A stretch of DNA of 64,000 nucleotides, from NCBI GenBank assembly GCA_018398575.1, contig JAGTXZ010000003.1, positions 124,001 to 188,000 on the forward strand. The letters run 5' to 3'. Under the pieces are notes generated by a model. It had not been told where the DNA came from, did not search any database, and worked only from the letters and a program-made list of their open reading frames with translations. The position numbers and the translations under genes are program-made. The stretch's first letter is position 1; every line of letters starts with the position of its first letter. Shown one piece after another: positions 46,301 through 56,912 of the stretch. The DNA comes from Ampelomyces quisqualis (taxonomy: Eukaryota > Ascomycota > Dothideomycetes > Pleosporales > Phaeosphaeriaceae).

Positions 46301-47480
46301 AAAGCTCTAAAAGAAACTTAAACAAGAACTACTATACTTACTTTTACTTCTAGTCTAAATATAGAAGGAATTATTAGTAAACTTTATTATAGGCCTTTTG
46401 CTAAGCTATCAAATTTTACACCTTATAGTAGTTACTAACTAGCTAAGTAAAAATATAGTGCTTGTGCCTATTCTAGACCTAGAAGTTTCTACAATAGTTA
46501 AGGCATTTATTAAATAGGTAGTTGCGTACTACTAGCTTCTAGACGCTATAGTGTCTAATAAAAAGTTATAATTTGTAAGCAAATTCTAGTCTTACTCTGC
46601 AATAAGCTTAGAATACAAAGAAGAGTCTTAATAGTATACTACCTCTAGATAGATAGCGCTACAAAACAAATAAATAGTATAGTAAAAGCCTACTTAAGGG
46701 CTTTTGTAAACTAGAACTAGTTAAACTAGGCTGCTCTATACCTACTAGCACAAATTGCAATAGCTAGATAAAATACAGCGTCTATAGGCGTTAGCCTATT
46801 CTTTCTCTACTATAAGTATAATACAGACTCTATTTAGTTAGATCTAGAATAGACTGCAAAGAACTAGCACTAGTCTAGTAACAATAAAAGAGCTACTACT
46901 AAAGTAATAGTAACTAAGATAAAAGAAATAATAGACTACATATAAGCAAAGATAGTAGAAGCATAATAAAAATAGAAACGCTAGGCTAATTATTATAGAT
47001 AGAAAGCTCTAAAACTCTATATAAGAGATAAAGTATAGCTCTAGTACAGTTACTCTATATCTAACAAAAGACCTTTAAAAAAGCTAGATTAGAAAAATAG
47101 AAAATATACAGTTATAAAGGTTATCTCTCTATACGTTGTAGAGCTAAGCGTACTCTTTAGAGTGTACCTAAGGTTCTATGTTAACTGCCTTTAGCTTAAT
47201 GCAAGTAATCTACTTCTACACTAAGAGTCTAATAACTATGAACTAGAAGTAATAATAGAAAATAAAGATATAACTAATAATAAGTTTTTTATTAACTATA
47301 TCCTTGCAGAATAGTAAAAGAAGAAAGGGCAAGGTATATAGCTGCAGTACCTTATAAAATAAGTAGAATATACAGAACTAATATAAGAACTATAAGTAAA
47401 TATTGCTAACACTATAGCCTTTACTAAATAGCTAGATAAAACTAGAATAGAATAAGACTTAGATAGGTTGTTAGTAAAGC
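43391..47480 (+). pseudogene. Gypsy-1b right-arm pol (RT to chromodomain, inverted copy)
   Basis: Plus-strand Gypsy-1 pol beginning at the point matching 29159 of Gypsy-1a. RT motif YIDN at 44361-44372, followed at once by a TGA; RNase H about 44800-45030; expanded tandem repeats 45280-45790; integrase zinc region near 46150-46300 (HLGKENTYAI, CAVCSKIK); integrase core near 46375-46580; chromodomain near 47345-47390. A 98-codon minus-strand frame at 47296-47592 is the antisense of the last part. Confidence 0.8.
45280..45790 (+). repeat. ~99-bp coding tandem repeats, expanded to 5 units
   Basis: GACAAAGACGCT-type landmarks near 45350, 45448, 45548, 45648 and 45747, spaced 98-100 bp. The left arm and Gypsy-1a have three. 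The period is 33 codons, so changes in number keep frame. Confidence 0.8.
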
Positions 47481-48348
47481 GCCTACCCTTTCTAACTACT
47501 AAATAAAGCGCATTAGGAGAGAGAAGGAAAAGAAAAGAGAAATTATAAGTACGCACAATAAGTATAGGAATAGATAATAGTTTTATACACAAGAGAAATT
47601 AGTAGAAAAAGAATAAACTTAGAATAAGTATAAAAAGAACCTAAGGTATAAAAAATAATATAGTAGTGCACTTAGTTGCGTTTAAGAACAATACCTAATA
47701 CTAGAAAGTAACTAATAGAAGGAATACAAGGATACTGTAATAGATAGAGCCTAAGACTAAAAGCTTTAGCAGAAGGCAGAGAAGAAAGAAGATGCCTACA
47801 TTTATTCTATTAGCTAACCTGCAACTGCCTTAACTAGTTAACAATAAAGATATAACTAGTAGTTAACTATCTCTAGGAACTAGATATAAAAAACCTAAAA
47901 GTGAAATAAAGCAATAGTCCTACTAACTACCTAGAATAACCTAGGAACAAAGAGGGAAGAGTCTAGAAGCTTAGCGTTAACAGATTAATAGCTAAAGAAT
48001 ACAAGAGAAAAAGCCTAGATTAACTCTAGAGATCTAGCTACTTAAACTAGGCAATAGTTAGTTAAGACACAGCGTAATATAAAGCTTTAGAGGGCCTAGA
48101 AAAACCTAAGAAAAAAGTATAAGATTCTAATACTTAGACTGCGCTAGACTATAAGAACTAGTAAAAATAACAACATCTATAATAGAGGTAGAGCTATAAG
48201 AACCTATAAGCCTAAGACGTAGAGCGTAACATCTATGCTAATAAATAAGCAGTATTAAGGAATGCAAGACTAGTTTTATAAGGTCTAGACCTAGTAATAG
48301 AATAAAGGTAGAAACTATAATAAAAAGTCTATTACTATAGAAATTACT

Positions 48349-48619
48349 TGCAGGCGCTATATAGAAACTAATAGAAAAACCTTAGCTTACTAAACTAGAA
48401 CACTAAAAAGGTTCTGAACCAGAACGTTAAAAATCCTCTAGGCTAGAACACTAAAAATCCTCTGGGCTAGAACACTAAAAACAGTTCTAGACTTAAGCGC
48501 CTAAACCCCCTAGACTAGACTGCCTTAGAACTATAAAAACCTTTTAGGTAGCAATTAGAATAGGTTACAAATTTACGTCTTTATTTCCTAGCAACTACCC
48601 TTAGAGTCTGCCCCTTATA
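48349..48619 (+). repeat. Partial Gypsy-1 LTR after an internal deletion
   Basis: Internal sequence matching 33896-33915 of Gypsy-1a jumps at about 48371 straight into the LTR (at a point matching about 35125). About 1.2 kb is missing, including the antisense ORF and the first ~40 bp of the LTR. The LTR then has a tandem duplication of ~27 bp (AAAATCCTCTAGGCTAGAAC unit, about 48430-48485). Its 3' end CCCCTTATA at 48619 is an exact LTR terminus. Confidence 0.8.
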
Positions 48620-49070
48620 CTTAGTATTAATTTCTATAATAACAAAGTTACTACTTCTATTGTATATATAGAACCTACTATTAGTATAATAAGATTCTAG
48701 TACCTCTAGGCTTTACGTATCTTCTAAGATCTACTAATTAGCTAATTTTGCAGAACTACATTCTAAGACTTTAACCTACTTCTAGTATATTAACTTCTTT
48801 TATTATTACTCTATACTCTAGAGCTTATCTTCTAATAAAGTTTATCTACTAGATCTTTATCTAGTCTGTCTTATAAATTTTTAGTATAGTTGTTATTATT
48901 ATCTCTAAGTTATAGTCTTAAAGATAGAGAAAAACAGCTATAGAGTAAGAATTAATCTTACTTTTTACTCTACTTTAAGATTTATATATACCTACCTAAT
49001 ATAACTAGTAGAGAGATTATCTATAAGTTAAATGAAGACTACAATCTATACATTATCTATTTTATCTAGA
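48620..49070 (-). other. Unmatched segment in Gypsy-1b gag region
   Basis: About 450 bp between the exact LTR end and sequence that matches Gypsy-1a gag. The minus strand shows a possible coding stretch (KSQNVVLQNQLI, Gln/Asn-rich) but no match to Gypsy-1a. It may be a diverged gag or a foreign piece. Confidence 0.4.
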
Positions 49071-49482
49071 GAGTCTGTATAGAGCTAGAGGTTTCTAGAG
49101 TTACTTAGGCTGTAAGCCTTGCAACTTGTTCTTACAAATTTCTTACTAGTAATACTAAGTCTAGATCTGCGCTTATAGAGGACTTTTCTTTCCTATTATT
49201 AGAGAGTCTAGCTGCTAAGGAGTTATATACTTTCTACTTGGCAGGCGTTCTCTTAAGGCTGTTTAACAGCAATTGTTTCTTAATCTATTATTTCTCTAGG
49301 TCTAGGAAGTTGTTAACAATTATTTAATTAAACTTGTTCTTAATAACTAACTTAGAAACGCTATTAGGTCTTTTCTAGATAGCTTATACTATTATATCCT
49401 GTACTATTATAGAAACAGTTACTTATTCTATACTAGAGGTTACTAATAGCTCTTTAGCCTAGTTAGGTTAGACAAATTTAAT
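49071..49482 (-). pseudogene. Gypsy-1b gag, 5' part
   Basis: Minus strand, colinear with 27673-28085 of Gypsy-1a, including ISADLDLVLLVRNL-type and SLIQ-TS segments, and directly adjoining the 5' LTR. Confidence 0.75.
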
Positions 49483-49733
49483 TGTAAGGGGTAGACTCTA
49501 AGAGTAGTTACTAGGAAATAAAGACGTAAATTTGTAATCTATTCTAATTGCTACCTAGAAGGTTTTTATAATTCTAAGGCAGTCTAGTGTTTAGGCGCTT
49601 TAGTCTAGAACTGTTTTTAGTGTTCTAGCCTAGAGGATTTTTAGCGTTCTGGTTTAGAACCTTTTAGATGTTCTGGTTTAGTAAGCTAAGGTTTTTCTGT
49701 AACTAAGAACTAACTAGGCAGCAGCCTGTTATA
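49483..49733 (-). repeat. Gypsy-1b 5' LTR
   Basis: 251 bp, starts TGTAAGGGG (complement of CCCCTTACA) and ends CCTGTTATA; followed by TSD ACTAC at 49734-49738. Confidence 0.9.
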
Positions 49734-49738
49734 ACTAC

Positions 49739-49914
49739 TTAGTAATAGCGTAAAGCCTAGGCTACATCTTAGAAAGTATAAGCTCTATAGAAGTACCTAT
49801 TCTATTTGTTTCTAAAAAAGATAGAATGTTACGCCTTTGCGTAGACTATTAAGGCCTTAACTAAGTTACTAAGAAGAATAGATTAGCCTTGCTCTTAATT
49901 AGAAAGACTCTTAA
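49739..49914 (+). pseudogene. Outer Gypsy-3 RT, second fragment
   Basis: Plus strand: SLGYILESISSIEVPILFVS, then MLRLCVDY-GLN-VTKKNRLA, then LIRKTLN: the RT fingers with 'LRlCVDYRgLN'. It is broken at 49915 by the inner Gypsy-3 and continues at 56913 with ELYRLVKFTKLDLKNAY-like sequence. Confidence 0.88.
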
Positions 49915-50196
49915 TGTAAGAGGTTTGTATAGCAGCAAAGTTACAAGATAACAATAGCAGTACAAGTAGAAGTAAGTTAATTTCTATTCTGCTGCTTTAG
50001 TGCAGAACTGCTCTTTTGTAGATATAACTAGACGCGTGTCTTTATAACTAGAATGCACTAGGTCTACACTAGCGCAGCGCTATTAAGACGCTAGGGCAGC
50101 TATACGCGTTCTACGCGTAAAAACGCAAGAGTAGTGTTGTTGTAGCGCAAGCGCAGCGCTGCGTAGCTAACAGCTCTACGCTATAACATCCTTATA
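49915..50196 (-). repeat. Inner Gypsy-3 3' LTR
   Basis: 282 bp with a CpG-rich, partly palindromic core (GCGCAGCGCT, ACGCGTTCTACGCGT, GCGCAGCGCTGCG at about 50090-50165). CpG survives because RIP acts on CpA. Confidence 0.9.
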
Positions 50197-50249
50197 ATTA
50201 TTCTCTTCCTTCTAAAATTACTATTCTAGTAATTTGTATAACATTAGGT

Positions 50250-51545
50250 TTGTTAGCGCGTGCTTAACGTTATTGTTATAAGGCTTGTTTGCTGTGTAGC
50301 TATTGTTGTACTAAGACTAAAACTCTAGGTAAATCTAAGAGGCAGCTAGTAGCTATAGTAATAGTAGAAATATAGCAAAACCTTATATGCGTAATCTTCT
50401 CTGCTTCTTTAGTAACAACTGCATTATTCTACTACTATATTATCTACTAGCTCTACGCTGTTGCAACTCTATTACTCCTATATTAATTACTATAAGCACT
50501 ATACCTATACTACCCTCTACTTTTACTATCTTTGTAAGTAGTGTAACGCTAGCGTTATAACGTTACTAACCTAGTACTTAGGCTACACCTATTGCCTACT
50601 ATAGTAGCGTTTCTAATATTAAGTTAGTAATTTTAATTTACTTACGTTACGCTAAGAGCCTAAGGCTTACTAGTACTTATTATAACCTTGTAGTTAGTAG
50701 CCTGCGCTACAGCTTCTGCTAGAGCAAGAGAAAGCCCTGCTCTAAGGTTTTTACTAATTTTGTTAAAAGCTAAAATGCTGTGTACTAGTAGTAGTAGTGT
50801 CTTGCTACTAAGAAAGACTTTAACCTTATTGCAGTTACTACGTAAGAGATAGCGCTGCGCTAGTAGACTAGCTTAGTAAAGCTTTTCTTACGCATAGAGG
50901 TTAAGTATAAGAGTTGTTGTTAGCCTAAGAGTAATAAGATCTAGATTCTGCAGGTTAAGGCAACTAACTACCTATCTACTATAGTAAAAGGTATCTTTAA
51001 CCTACTAAAGGCTTAGGTAAGTTATTTTTTCTATTCCTTGCAGTTACTGCGCTAGCGTTCTAACAGCGTCTAAGCTAACTTTTCTTCTCTTAGCAAGGCT
51101 AACGCGCAGTCTAACTCTAACTTTAATATAGAAGAAAAGAAGTTCTTCTTTAGGTCTAAGCCTAGGTCTAAGGGTAGCAGCAGTAGTAGAAGTAGAGATA
51201 GAAATAAAACTCTTTTCTAGAAGAGCCCTAGCTCTATACCTTCTTCTAAGAAGAAGGGCATAAGGCTAAGCCTAAGCCTAAGCCTAAGAAGCGCCTAGCT
51301 TTAGCTAGTTCTGCTAAGGAGCCTGCGTCTAAGCGCGTTAAGGGCTTAGACCTGTTAAGTTACCTAGTACGCGCTGCAACAGCGTTAGCAAAAAGCAAGG
51401 TCCTATTAGAGTTAGGTAATATTGTTTCCTAGGAATAGCAGAAAGAGGTAGAGAATAGAAGGCTTAGTAATAATTTACTAGGCTTTCTAAGCTTCTATAA
51501 GGCTAATAAGGCTAATAATAAGTCCTTAGGCTAAGCTAGTAGTTA
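50250..51545 (+). pseudogene. Inner Gypsy-3 antisense ORF
   Basis: Plus strand, opposite to pol, beside the 3' LTR. Long frame through few stops: ISTIPILPSTFTIFVSSVTL (about 50490-50550), SLRYSFC-SKRKPCSKVFTN (50700-50760), KLFLRIEVKYKSCC (50880-50930), then a strongly Ser/Arg/Lys-rich tail (GSSSSRSRDRNKT near 51170; a Lys-Pro-type hexamer run CCTAAG at 51262-51292), then ASKRVKGLDLLSYLVRAATA (51330-51390). GTAAGT...TTGCAG at 51017-51043 looks like a tiny intron or a chance match. The basic tail suggests nucleic-acid binding; the family is not recognised. Confidence 0.5.
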
Positions 51546-54500
51546 TGCTTAGCTGCGCTGCTAGAGCGCTAGTAGTGCACTAGTAAGGCGCCTTTATTTT
51601 CTATATATTTTTTTCTTTTTTTTTCTTTTGTTTTTCTTTCCCTCTTTTTTTTTGTATATTAATTATATAAGTAATTAATCTTCTCTCTAGTTATACTTCT
51701 CTATAAGTAATTTATCTATATCTTTTTAATTAACCTATTTGTTATATTCTAAGGGCTAGCCTTTCTATTTTACTAGGTAATTTACTAAACGCCTGTTACG
51801 CTTCTTTGCTAACACAGCTTTAACCTTATAGCGTTGTTGCAGCTTCTTACTGTTGTCTAGATTAATAGGCCTAGGTAAAGTTAACTCTTCTCTCTTTCTA
51901 GCTACAAACAGCTAGAGCAAGAAGGTGTAGAATACTAGGTAGATTCTTATATGCGATAGAAGTAAGATTCTAAAAGCTTATAAGCTAATTTACTCTTCTA
52001 CTAGGAAGAAGCCTATTTAGCGTAGTAACAGCTTTCTGCTAGCGCTCTACAAGTATAGATGCTTTGTTAACAAGAGGATTATATCTCTAGGTTTAAACCC
52101 TTAGAGCCTATGTCTTTTATTGTAATATTGCTTTTAATATTGTAAAGTTTTATACTAGTAATTGGCTAGAGCGTTCTAAGTTTGCATAAGTGTTTGCAAC
52201 CTTTCTTTAACGCTAGAGACTTTAGTAGGCGCTGTTAGCTTGCAGTTAAGGCGCAGGTAGAACCTGTAGCAGGCAAAGAATAGAGATATTTTTAACGTAG
52301 CCTGCTTAGCATTATTATAGGCAAACTCTGCTAGTAACAGAAAGTGTACCTAATTATCTAGCTAATTGCCTACAAAAGCTCTTAAGTATTACTCTAGCGT
52401 TTAATTTTAGCGTTTTGTTTAGCTATCTGTCTATAAATAGAAGGCAGTGCTAAGCTAGCGCTTTACCTTTGCTACAAAGTAGAAGTCTACCTAAAACTGC
52501 AAAGTAAAAACACTTTCTTAGTCTAATACAATACCTTTAGGTAAGCTAAAGAATTGTATAACGTGTTCTAAAAACAGATTTACTAATTATAAGGTAGTAA
52601 CTACTTTTTGTGTAGAGATATACTTAGCTATTTTTGTGTACTTATTAACTATAATAAGTATTGTGTTATACATAACGCTATAGCGCTTGGCAGGTAGTAG
52701 GCCTGTAACAAAATCTATTATAATTTCTTACTATAGTCTCTAAGGTTAGAGGAGCGCGTTTAACACGCTAGTAGGGCGCTACTTAAGCAACTTTGTGCCT
52801 TAGCACACTAAGTAAGAGTTAATGTACTTCTTAAGCTCTTTCTTAAGCCTAGGCTAATAGTAGTATTAGGCTACAAGCTTAAGCGTTTTAGCCTGCCTAA
52901 AATAGCTAGTAAGTAGATTGTTATAATACAGCTTAAGAAGCTTAGCTCTAAGAGCTAGCTCTAGTAGAATATATAGTTAGTTCTTAAACTAAAGGCTGCC
53001 CAAAGCGTTAAGCTTCTAGTGCCTTAGGCGTTTACTAGCGCCTTAATAGGCAGACGCTAGAGATTTAACGTCCTTACGTATTGTAACTGCTTCTAGGTTA
53101 TTCTATTATACTTATACATAGATTTTAAAGAAGGACTTAGGAAGTTTCTTATAAGCTAACCTTTCTAAGGCTGCAGCTCTTACTTGTAACTGCGTAACCC
53201 TTTAGGCTATTACTAGTCTACTCTTAGAAATCTTCTAATTAGGGCTGTAGCTCTTAGCTATTGCCTTAACGCTATACGTTAGGCTTTGTAACTGCGTAAC
53301 CCTTTAGGTTATTACTAGTCTACTCTTAGAGTTCTCCTAATTAGAGCTGTAGCTTGTAGCTGTTACCTTAACGCTGTACGCTAGGCTTATAGAAACATCT
53401 TTATTAAGATATAGAGTACCTACTTACTGTTAAGCTATTATCTAGCTTCTTACTAACGCTAGCTTCTTACTAGGTAGCTTAGCTTAAGTTCTTGCTAGCT
53501 GCAACTTCTTTTGCAGTGCTAGCAATATGTCTAATAGTTAAATATCTAGTATATTACTGTTGTCTATAAGTTGCCTTAAAGGCCTATCTATAGGATTTGT
53601 CTTTCTAGACTAAGGCTTAATCTTAAAGTTATAAGCAGCTAGCTTTATTACCTAGCTAGCCTGTCTCCTAGATAGAGTTAACGTGCCTATAAAGCTGCGT
53701 AGGTTATTATAGTCTGTTTATATTTCTAACTAAATTGCTAGCCTCTTAACGTAGTAACGCTAGTGCTGCACTGCTATAACAATAGTAAGGAGCTCTAGGT
53801 TGTATATGTAGTAGTTTCTTTCTATAGAAAAAAGCTTTCTTAACTAGAAGGCTATAGAGTGCTAGTTTCTATTTGTACAGAGTTAGAAGAAAATACCTGC
53901 TACTTCTTAAATAGAGGCATTAGTTTCTAACTTAGATAGAAGTATATAGTTGTAGTGTTATAGAACAGGCGCAGTTGCAAATCTGTTGTATAGCTAGCGC
54001 TTTGCTTTTTCTGCAGCGTTAGGCTAGTTAAAAGGACTAGACTTCTTCTCTTAAACTAATCCCTTTAGAAGATTTGTAACAGAGCTAATAATAACAGAAA
54101 AGCTCTGTATAAAGCGTTAATAGAAGTTTGCAAAGCCTAAGAAGACTTAAACATCTTTAAAGAATGTTAGCGTAGGCTAATTAATAATTGCGTAAACCTG
54201 TTCTAGATCTATTATAACACTGTTAAGGCGCACAATAAACCCTAGGAACTTAACTTAGTTAGTAGCAAAGGTACACTTTTTTAAGTTAACAAAAAGACTG
54301 TATTCTCTTAGCTTAGCAAGTACTTTTCTTACCTGCTCTTAATAATTCTCTCTCTTTTAAGAAAAGATTAGAATATTATTAAGATAGACAACACAAAAGA
54401 TATCTAAATACAAGGCTAAGGCTCTGTTAATATACTCCTAGAACGTAGCAGGCGTGTTAGTTAGCCTAAAGGGTATAACTGTGTACTTAAAGTAGCTGTA

Positions 54501-55600
54501 TTACGTGCAAAACGCTATCTTCTACTTATTACCTTACTAGATTCTAATCTAGTAATACGCGTTCTTAAGATTAAGCTTAGTAAACTTTACTAATCTATAG
54601 AGCTAATTAAGGGTTTTCTTAATTAAGGGAAGAGCTAGTCTATTCTTCTAAGTAACTTAATTAAGGCCTTAATAATCTACGTAAAGGCGTAGCGTTCTAT
54701 CTTTTTTAGGCACAAACAGAATAAGTGCCTTTACAGAGCTTATACTTTCTTAAATCTAGCCTAGGCTCTGCGCTGTTACTAAGTAGTTGTATAGCATACT
54801 TAGCTTCTTTAGTAAGAGGTTATAGAGTAGCCTATATAGAGCTGTAGTTCCTTCTTCTAACTTAATAGCGTAGTTGCTTCTGTAGTGCTGCAGCAGCGCG
54901 TTAGCAGCGTTACTATTTACAACGTCTTTAAAGTCCTTAAGTTTAACAGGCTACAATAGGTATTCTAGAGAAAAGAACTATAGGCTGCCTACTAGGACTG
55001 CGTACACACTTAGCTTATTATAAAAGAATACTATAAAGGTTTTAGCGTCTTTAACTCTTATTGTCTTAGTGTTAAGCTTGTAGCGCTACTGCTTTAATTT
55101 GCAGTTAATAACAACGCGCCTCTCTTTTAGGCTTAGTAAACCTAGAATAACAGGTTATGCTATATTAGTAATCCTATATAGGATAGTAGTAAAGGACTTA
55201 GTAACGCTCTAGTTGTTCTTTATTGTTAGGTAGGCCTAATAAGCGTAGAAGCTAGGCACTGTGCTTAAGTTAGGTAAGTAGATAGTTAGCAGCGCTACGC
55301 TGTTAATCTAAGAGAAGTTCTTAAGTAAAGTAACTTTCTTGTTAATTGTGCTAAGTTCTGCACTATAGTTAATTAGTATTTGTATAGGCTGCGCAGCGCT
55401 ATTATTACGCAGCGTTCTAAGTACTTTAATACAATTCTTCTATTATAATAGAACTTAAGCTGTTAAGAGAAAAGCTTCTTTTAAGCCTACTTGTTTTTTG
55501 TTTGTATTGCGTTTAAACTAGTAACAGGAAAAGAGCTATTAAGCCTTAATCTGCACTCTCTAGCCTAATAGCCTATTTTACTATAATAGTAGCAGGCGTT
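51546..55600 (-). pseudogene. Inner Gypsy-3 pol
   Basis: Minus strand, colinear with the outer copy at 56913-60760. RT: VT-KNRLALPLIKKTLN-LY then KFTKLDLKNAYY-IRI (54520-54660) and YLNNILIFS (54375-54386 for YLNN; both catalytic Asp of YLDD are now Asn). RNase H about 53700-53900; integrase about 52200-53100; chromodomain region expected near 51700-51780. The purine/pyrimidine-rich spacer 51590-51660 marks the end of pol. Protease is presumed near 55000-55300. Confidence 0.82.
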
Positions 55601-56630
55601 AGTTAGCTTTAGGCTTAGGTTTATAGTACTAGCAACATAACGTTATAGAGCTGTTGCGTCTAGTTTAGGCTGCAAAGTTTTTCCTATACTAGGCGTTTTG
55701 TGTGTGCAATAGTATAGCAATAGCATACTACTACTATAGCGTAAGTTATCTTCTAGCGTTACAGCGCGTTTAACAAGTTCTCTGCAGGTAGTAGAAAACT
55801 TAGTATAGTTAGAAAGAGCTACTCTAATTTCTAGGCAGAGTTTGCTGTACAAGTGTATTACTAGGTGTTTCTACTTATAAGAGAGATTTACCTAATTTTC
55901 TAAAGTAGATAGATAGGCTGCAAATTTGTTTACTATTTAGCTGTCTTTTTAGGATACCTTTTAATACTGTATAGTAACTTAAAGCTTTCTATTTATAGAG
56001 CTCTTAATCTAATTAAGTAGAAAAGACATAATGTTACGCTACGCTAGCGTTTTGCTATTATCTTTCTATTTCCTTTGTATCTATATCTATTAAAACGTAG
56101 TTTGTAGGTACTAGAAGGTAAAGGTAATCTTTTAGTTCTTAAGCTAAAAGGCTAAAGAGTCTAATTAAAAGGCAATAGATAGCCTAGCCTTAAAGTCCTA
56201 ATACTTTCTAATTCTCTTGCCTTTAAAGACAGGGATTTTCTTAATCTTTAGCCTGCGCTCTAGTAGCGCTAATAGGTTAAGTTAGAGGCGTTGCGCTAGT
56301 AGGGACGTGTCGCGTCCAACTAGAGGGGTTAGTAGATCTATTTTATTTGGGGCGCCTAAGAGCTGTTTAGAAGGTAGAAAAGGCTGTTTACCTACTAATA
56401 ATTGCTTCTATTAGCGTACTTTCTTCTCTAGAGTCTAGATCTTAGCTTACTTCTTAAGCTCTTAGCGCTAGCGCTTTAGCTGCGCTAAGCGTTTGCCTAG
56501 GCTAAGCATTAATTTCTTATTAGAGGTGTTTTCCCTTAATAGATTAGCTAGTAGGCTTAGGAGCAGATTCTAATCTATTGTTATTAGGTAACTAGGCTAC
56601 TATTCTTTTGTAAGGTAAAGGAATTAAAAC
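55601..56630 (-). pseudogene. Inner Gypsy-3 gag
   Basis: Minus strand next to the 5' LTR (56631). Reads NRLESAPKPTS then Ala/Leu/Arg-rich and helical segments (LSAAKALALRA near 56460; KDYLYLLVPTNYVLIDIDTK near 56090). No clear zinc knuckle; QYYKPKPKAN near 55625 may be its remnant. The 69-codon minus-strand frame 55643-55852 is a stop-free slice of this gag region, not a gene of its own. Confidence 0.55.
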
Positions 56631-56912
56631 TATAAGACGTTTGTATAGCAGCAAAGTTACAAGATAATAATAGTAGTATAAGTAGAAGTAAGTTAATTTC
56701 TGTTCTACTGCTTTAGTATAGAACTACTCTTTTATAGATATAACTAGACGCGTGTTCTTATAACTAGAATATACTAAGTCTGCGCTAGCAAAGCGCTGTT
56801 AAGACGCTAGGGCAGCTATACGCGTTCTACGCGTAAAGACGCAAAGGTAGCGTTGTTGTAGTGTAGGCGCAGCGCTGCGTAGCTAACAGCTTTACGCTAT
56901 AACATCCTTATA
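56631..56912 (-). repeat. Inner Gypsy-3 5' LTR
   Basis: 282 bp matching 49915-50196; starts tataag (TGTAAG altered) and ends CCTTATA. It is followed by the TSD CTTAA and resumed RT coding. Confidence 0.9.

Larger units (their letters stand above)
38145..49733 (-). mobile_element. Gypsy-1b: palindromic composite LTR element
   Basis: Outer LTRs in minus orientation (38145-38395 and 49483-49733, 251 bp each) are flanked by a perfect TSD ACTAC (38140-38144, 49734-49738), so the 11.6 kb integrated as one unit. Inside, 38396-43390 is the minus-strand 3' part of Gypsy-1 (antisense ORF to RT). At about 43391 it meets head-to-head a plus-strand partial copy (43391-48371) that ends in a partial LTR at 48372-48619. 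Then 48620-49482 holds minus-strand gag. Result: ~4-5 kb inverted arms around an unpaired ~950-bp centre. Confidence 0.88.
49915..56912 (-). mobile_element. Inner Gypsy-3: full-length element inserted in a sister copy
   Basis: 282-bp LTRs at 49915-50196 and 56631-56912 with perfect TSD CTTAA (49910-49914, 56913-56917). Length 6,998 bp. Minus strand: gag, protease, RT, RNase H, integrase and, by comparison with the outer copy, a chromodomain; a plus-strand ORF lies next to the 3' LTR (50250-51545). The purine tract GAAGGAAGAGAATAAT (minus, 50197-50212) directly inside 50196 confirms that the left LTR is the 3' one. Its target is the RT gene of the outer Gypsy-3. Confidence 0.92.

Noticed and set aside
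47296..47592. 98-codon minus-strand frame with apparent membrane segments
   Set aside because: Antisense to the Gypsy-1b right-arm chromodomain; TA-rich antisense reads give Leu/Ile/Tyr-rich pseudo-membrane proteins.
51017..51043. 27-nt GTAAGT...TTGCAG intron in the Gypsy-3 antisense ORF
   Set aside because: Too short for a typical spliceosomal intron; kept only as a remark.
55643..55852. 69-codon minus-strand frame
   Set aside because: A stop-free slice of the degraded inner Gypsy-3 gag, not a separate gene.
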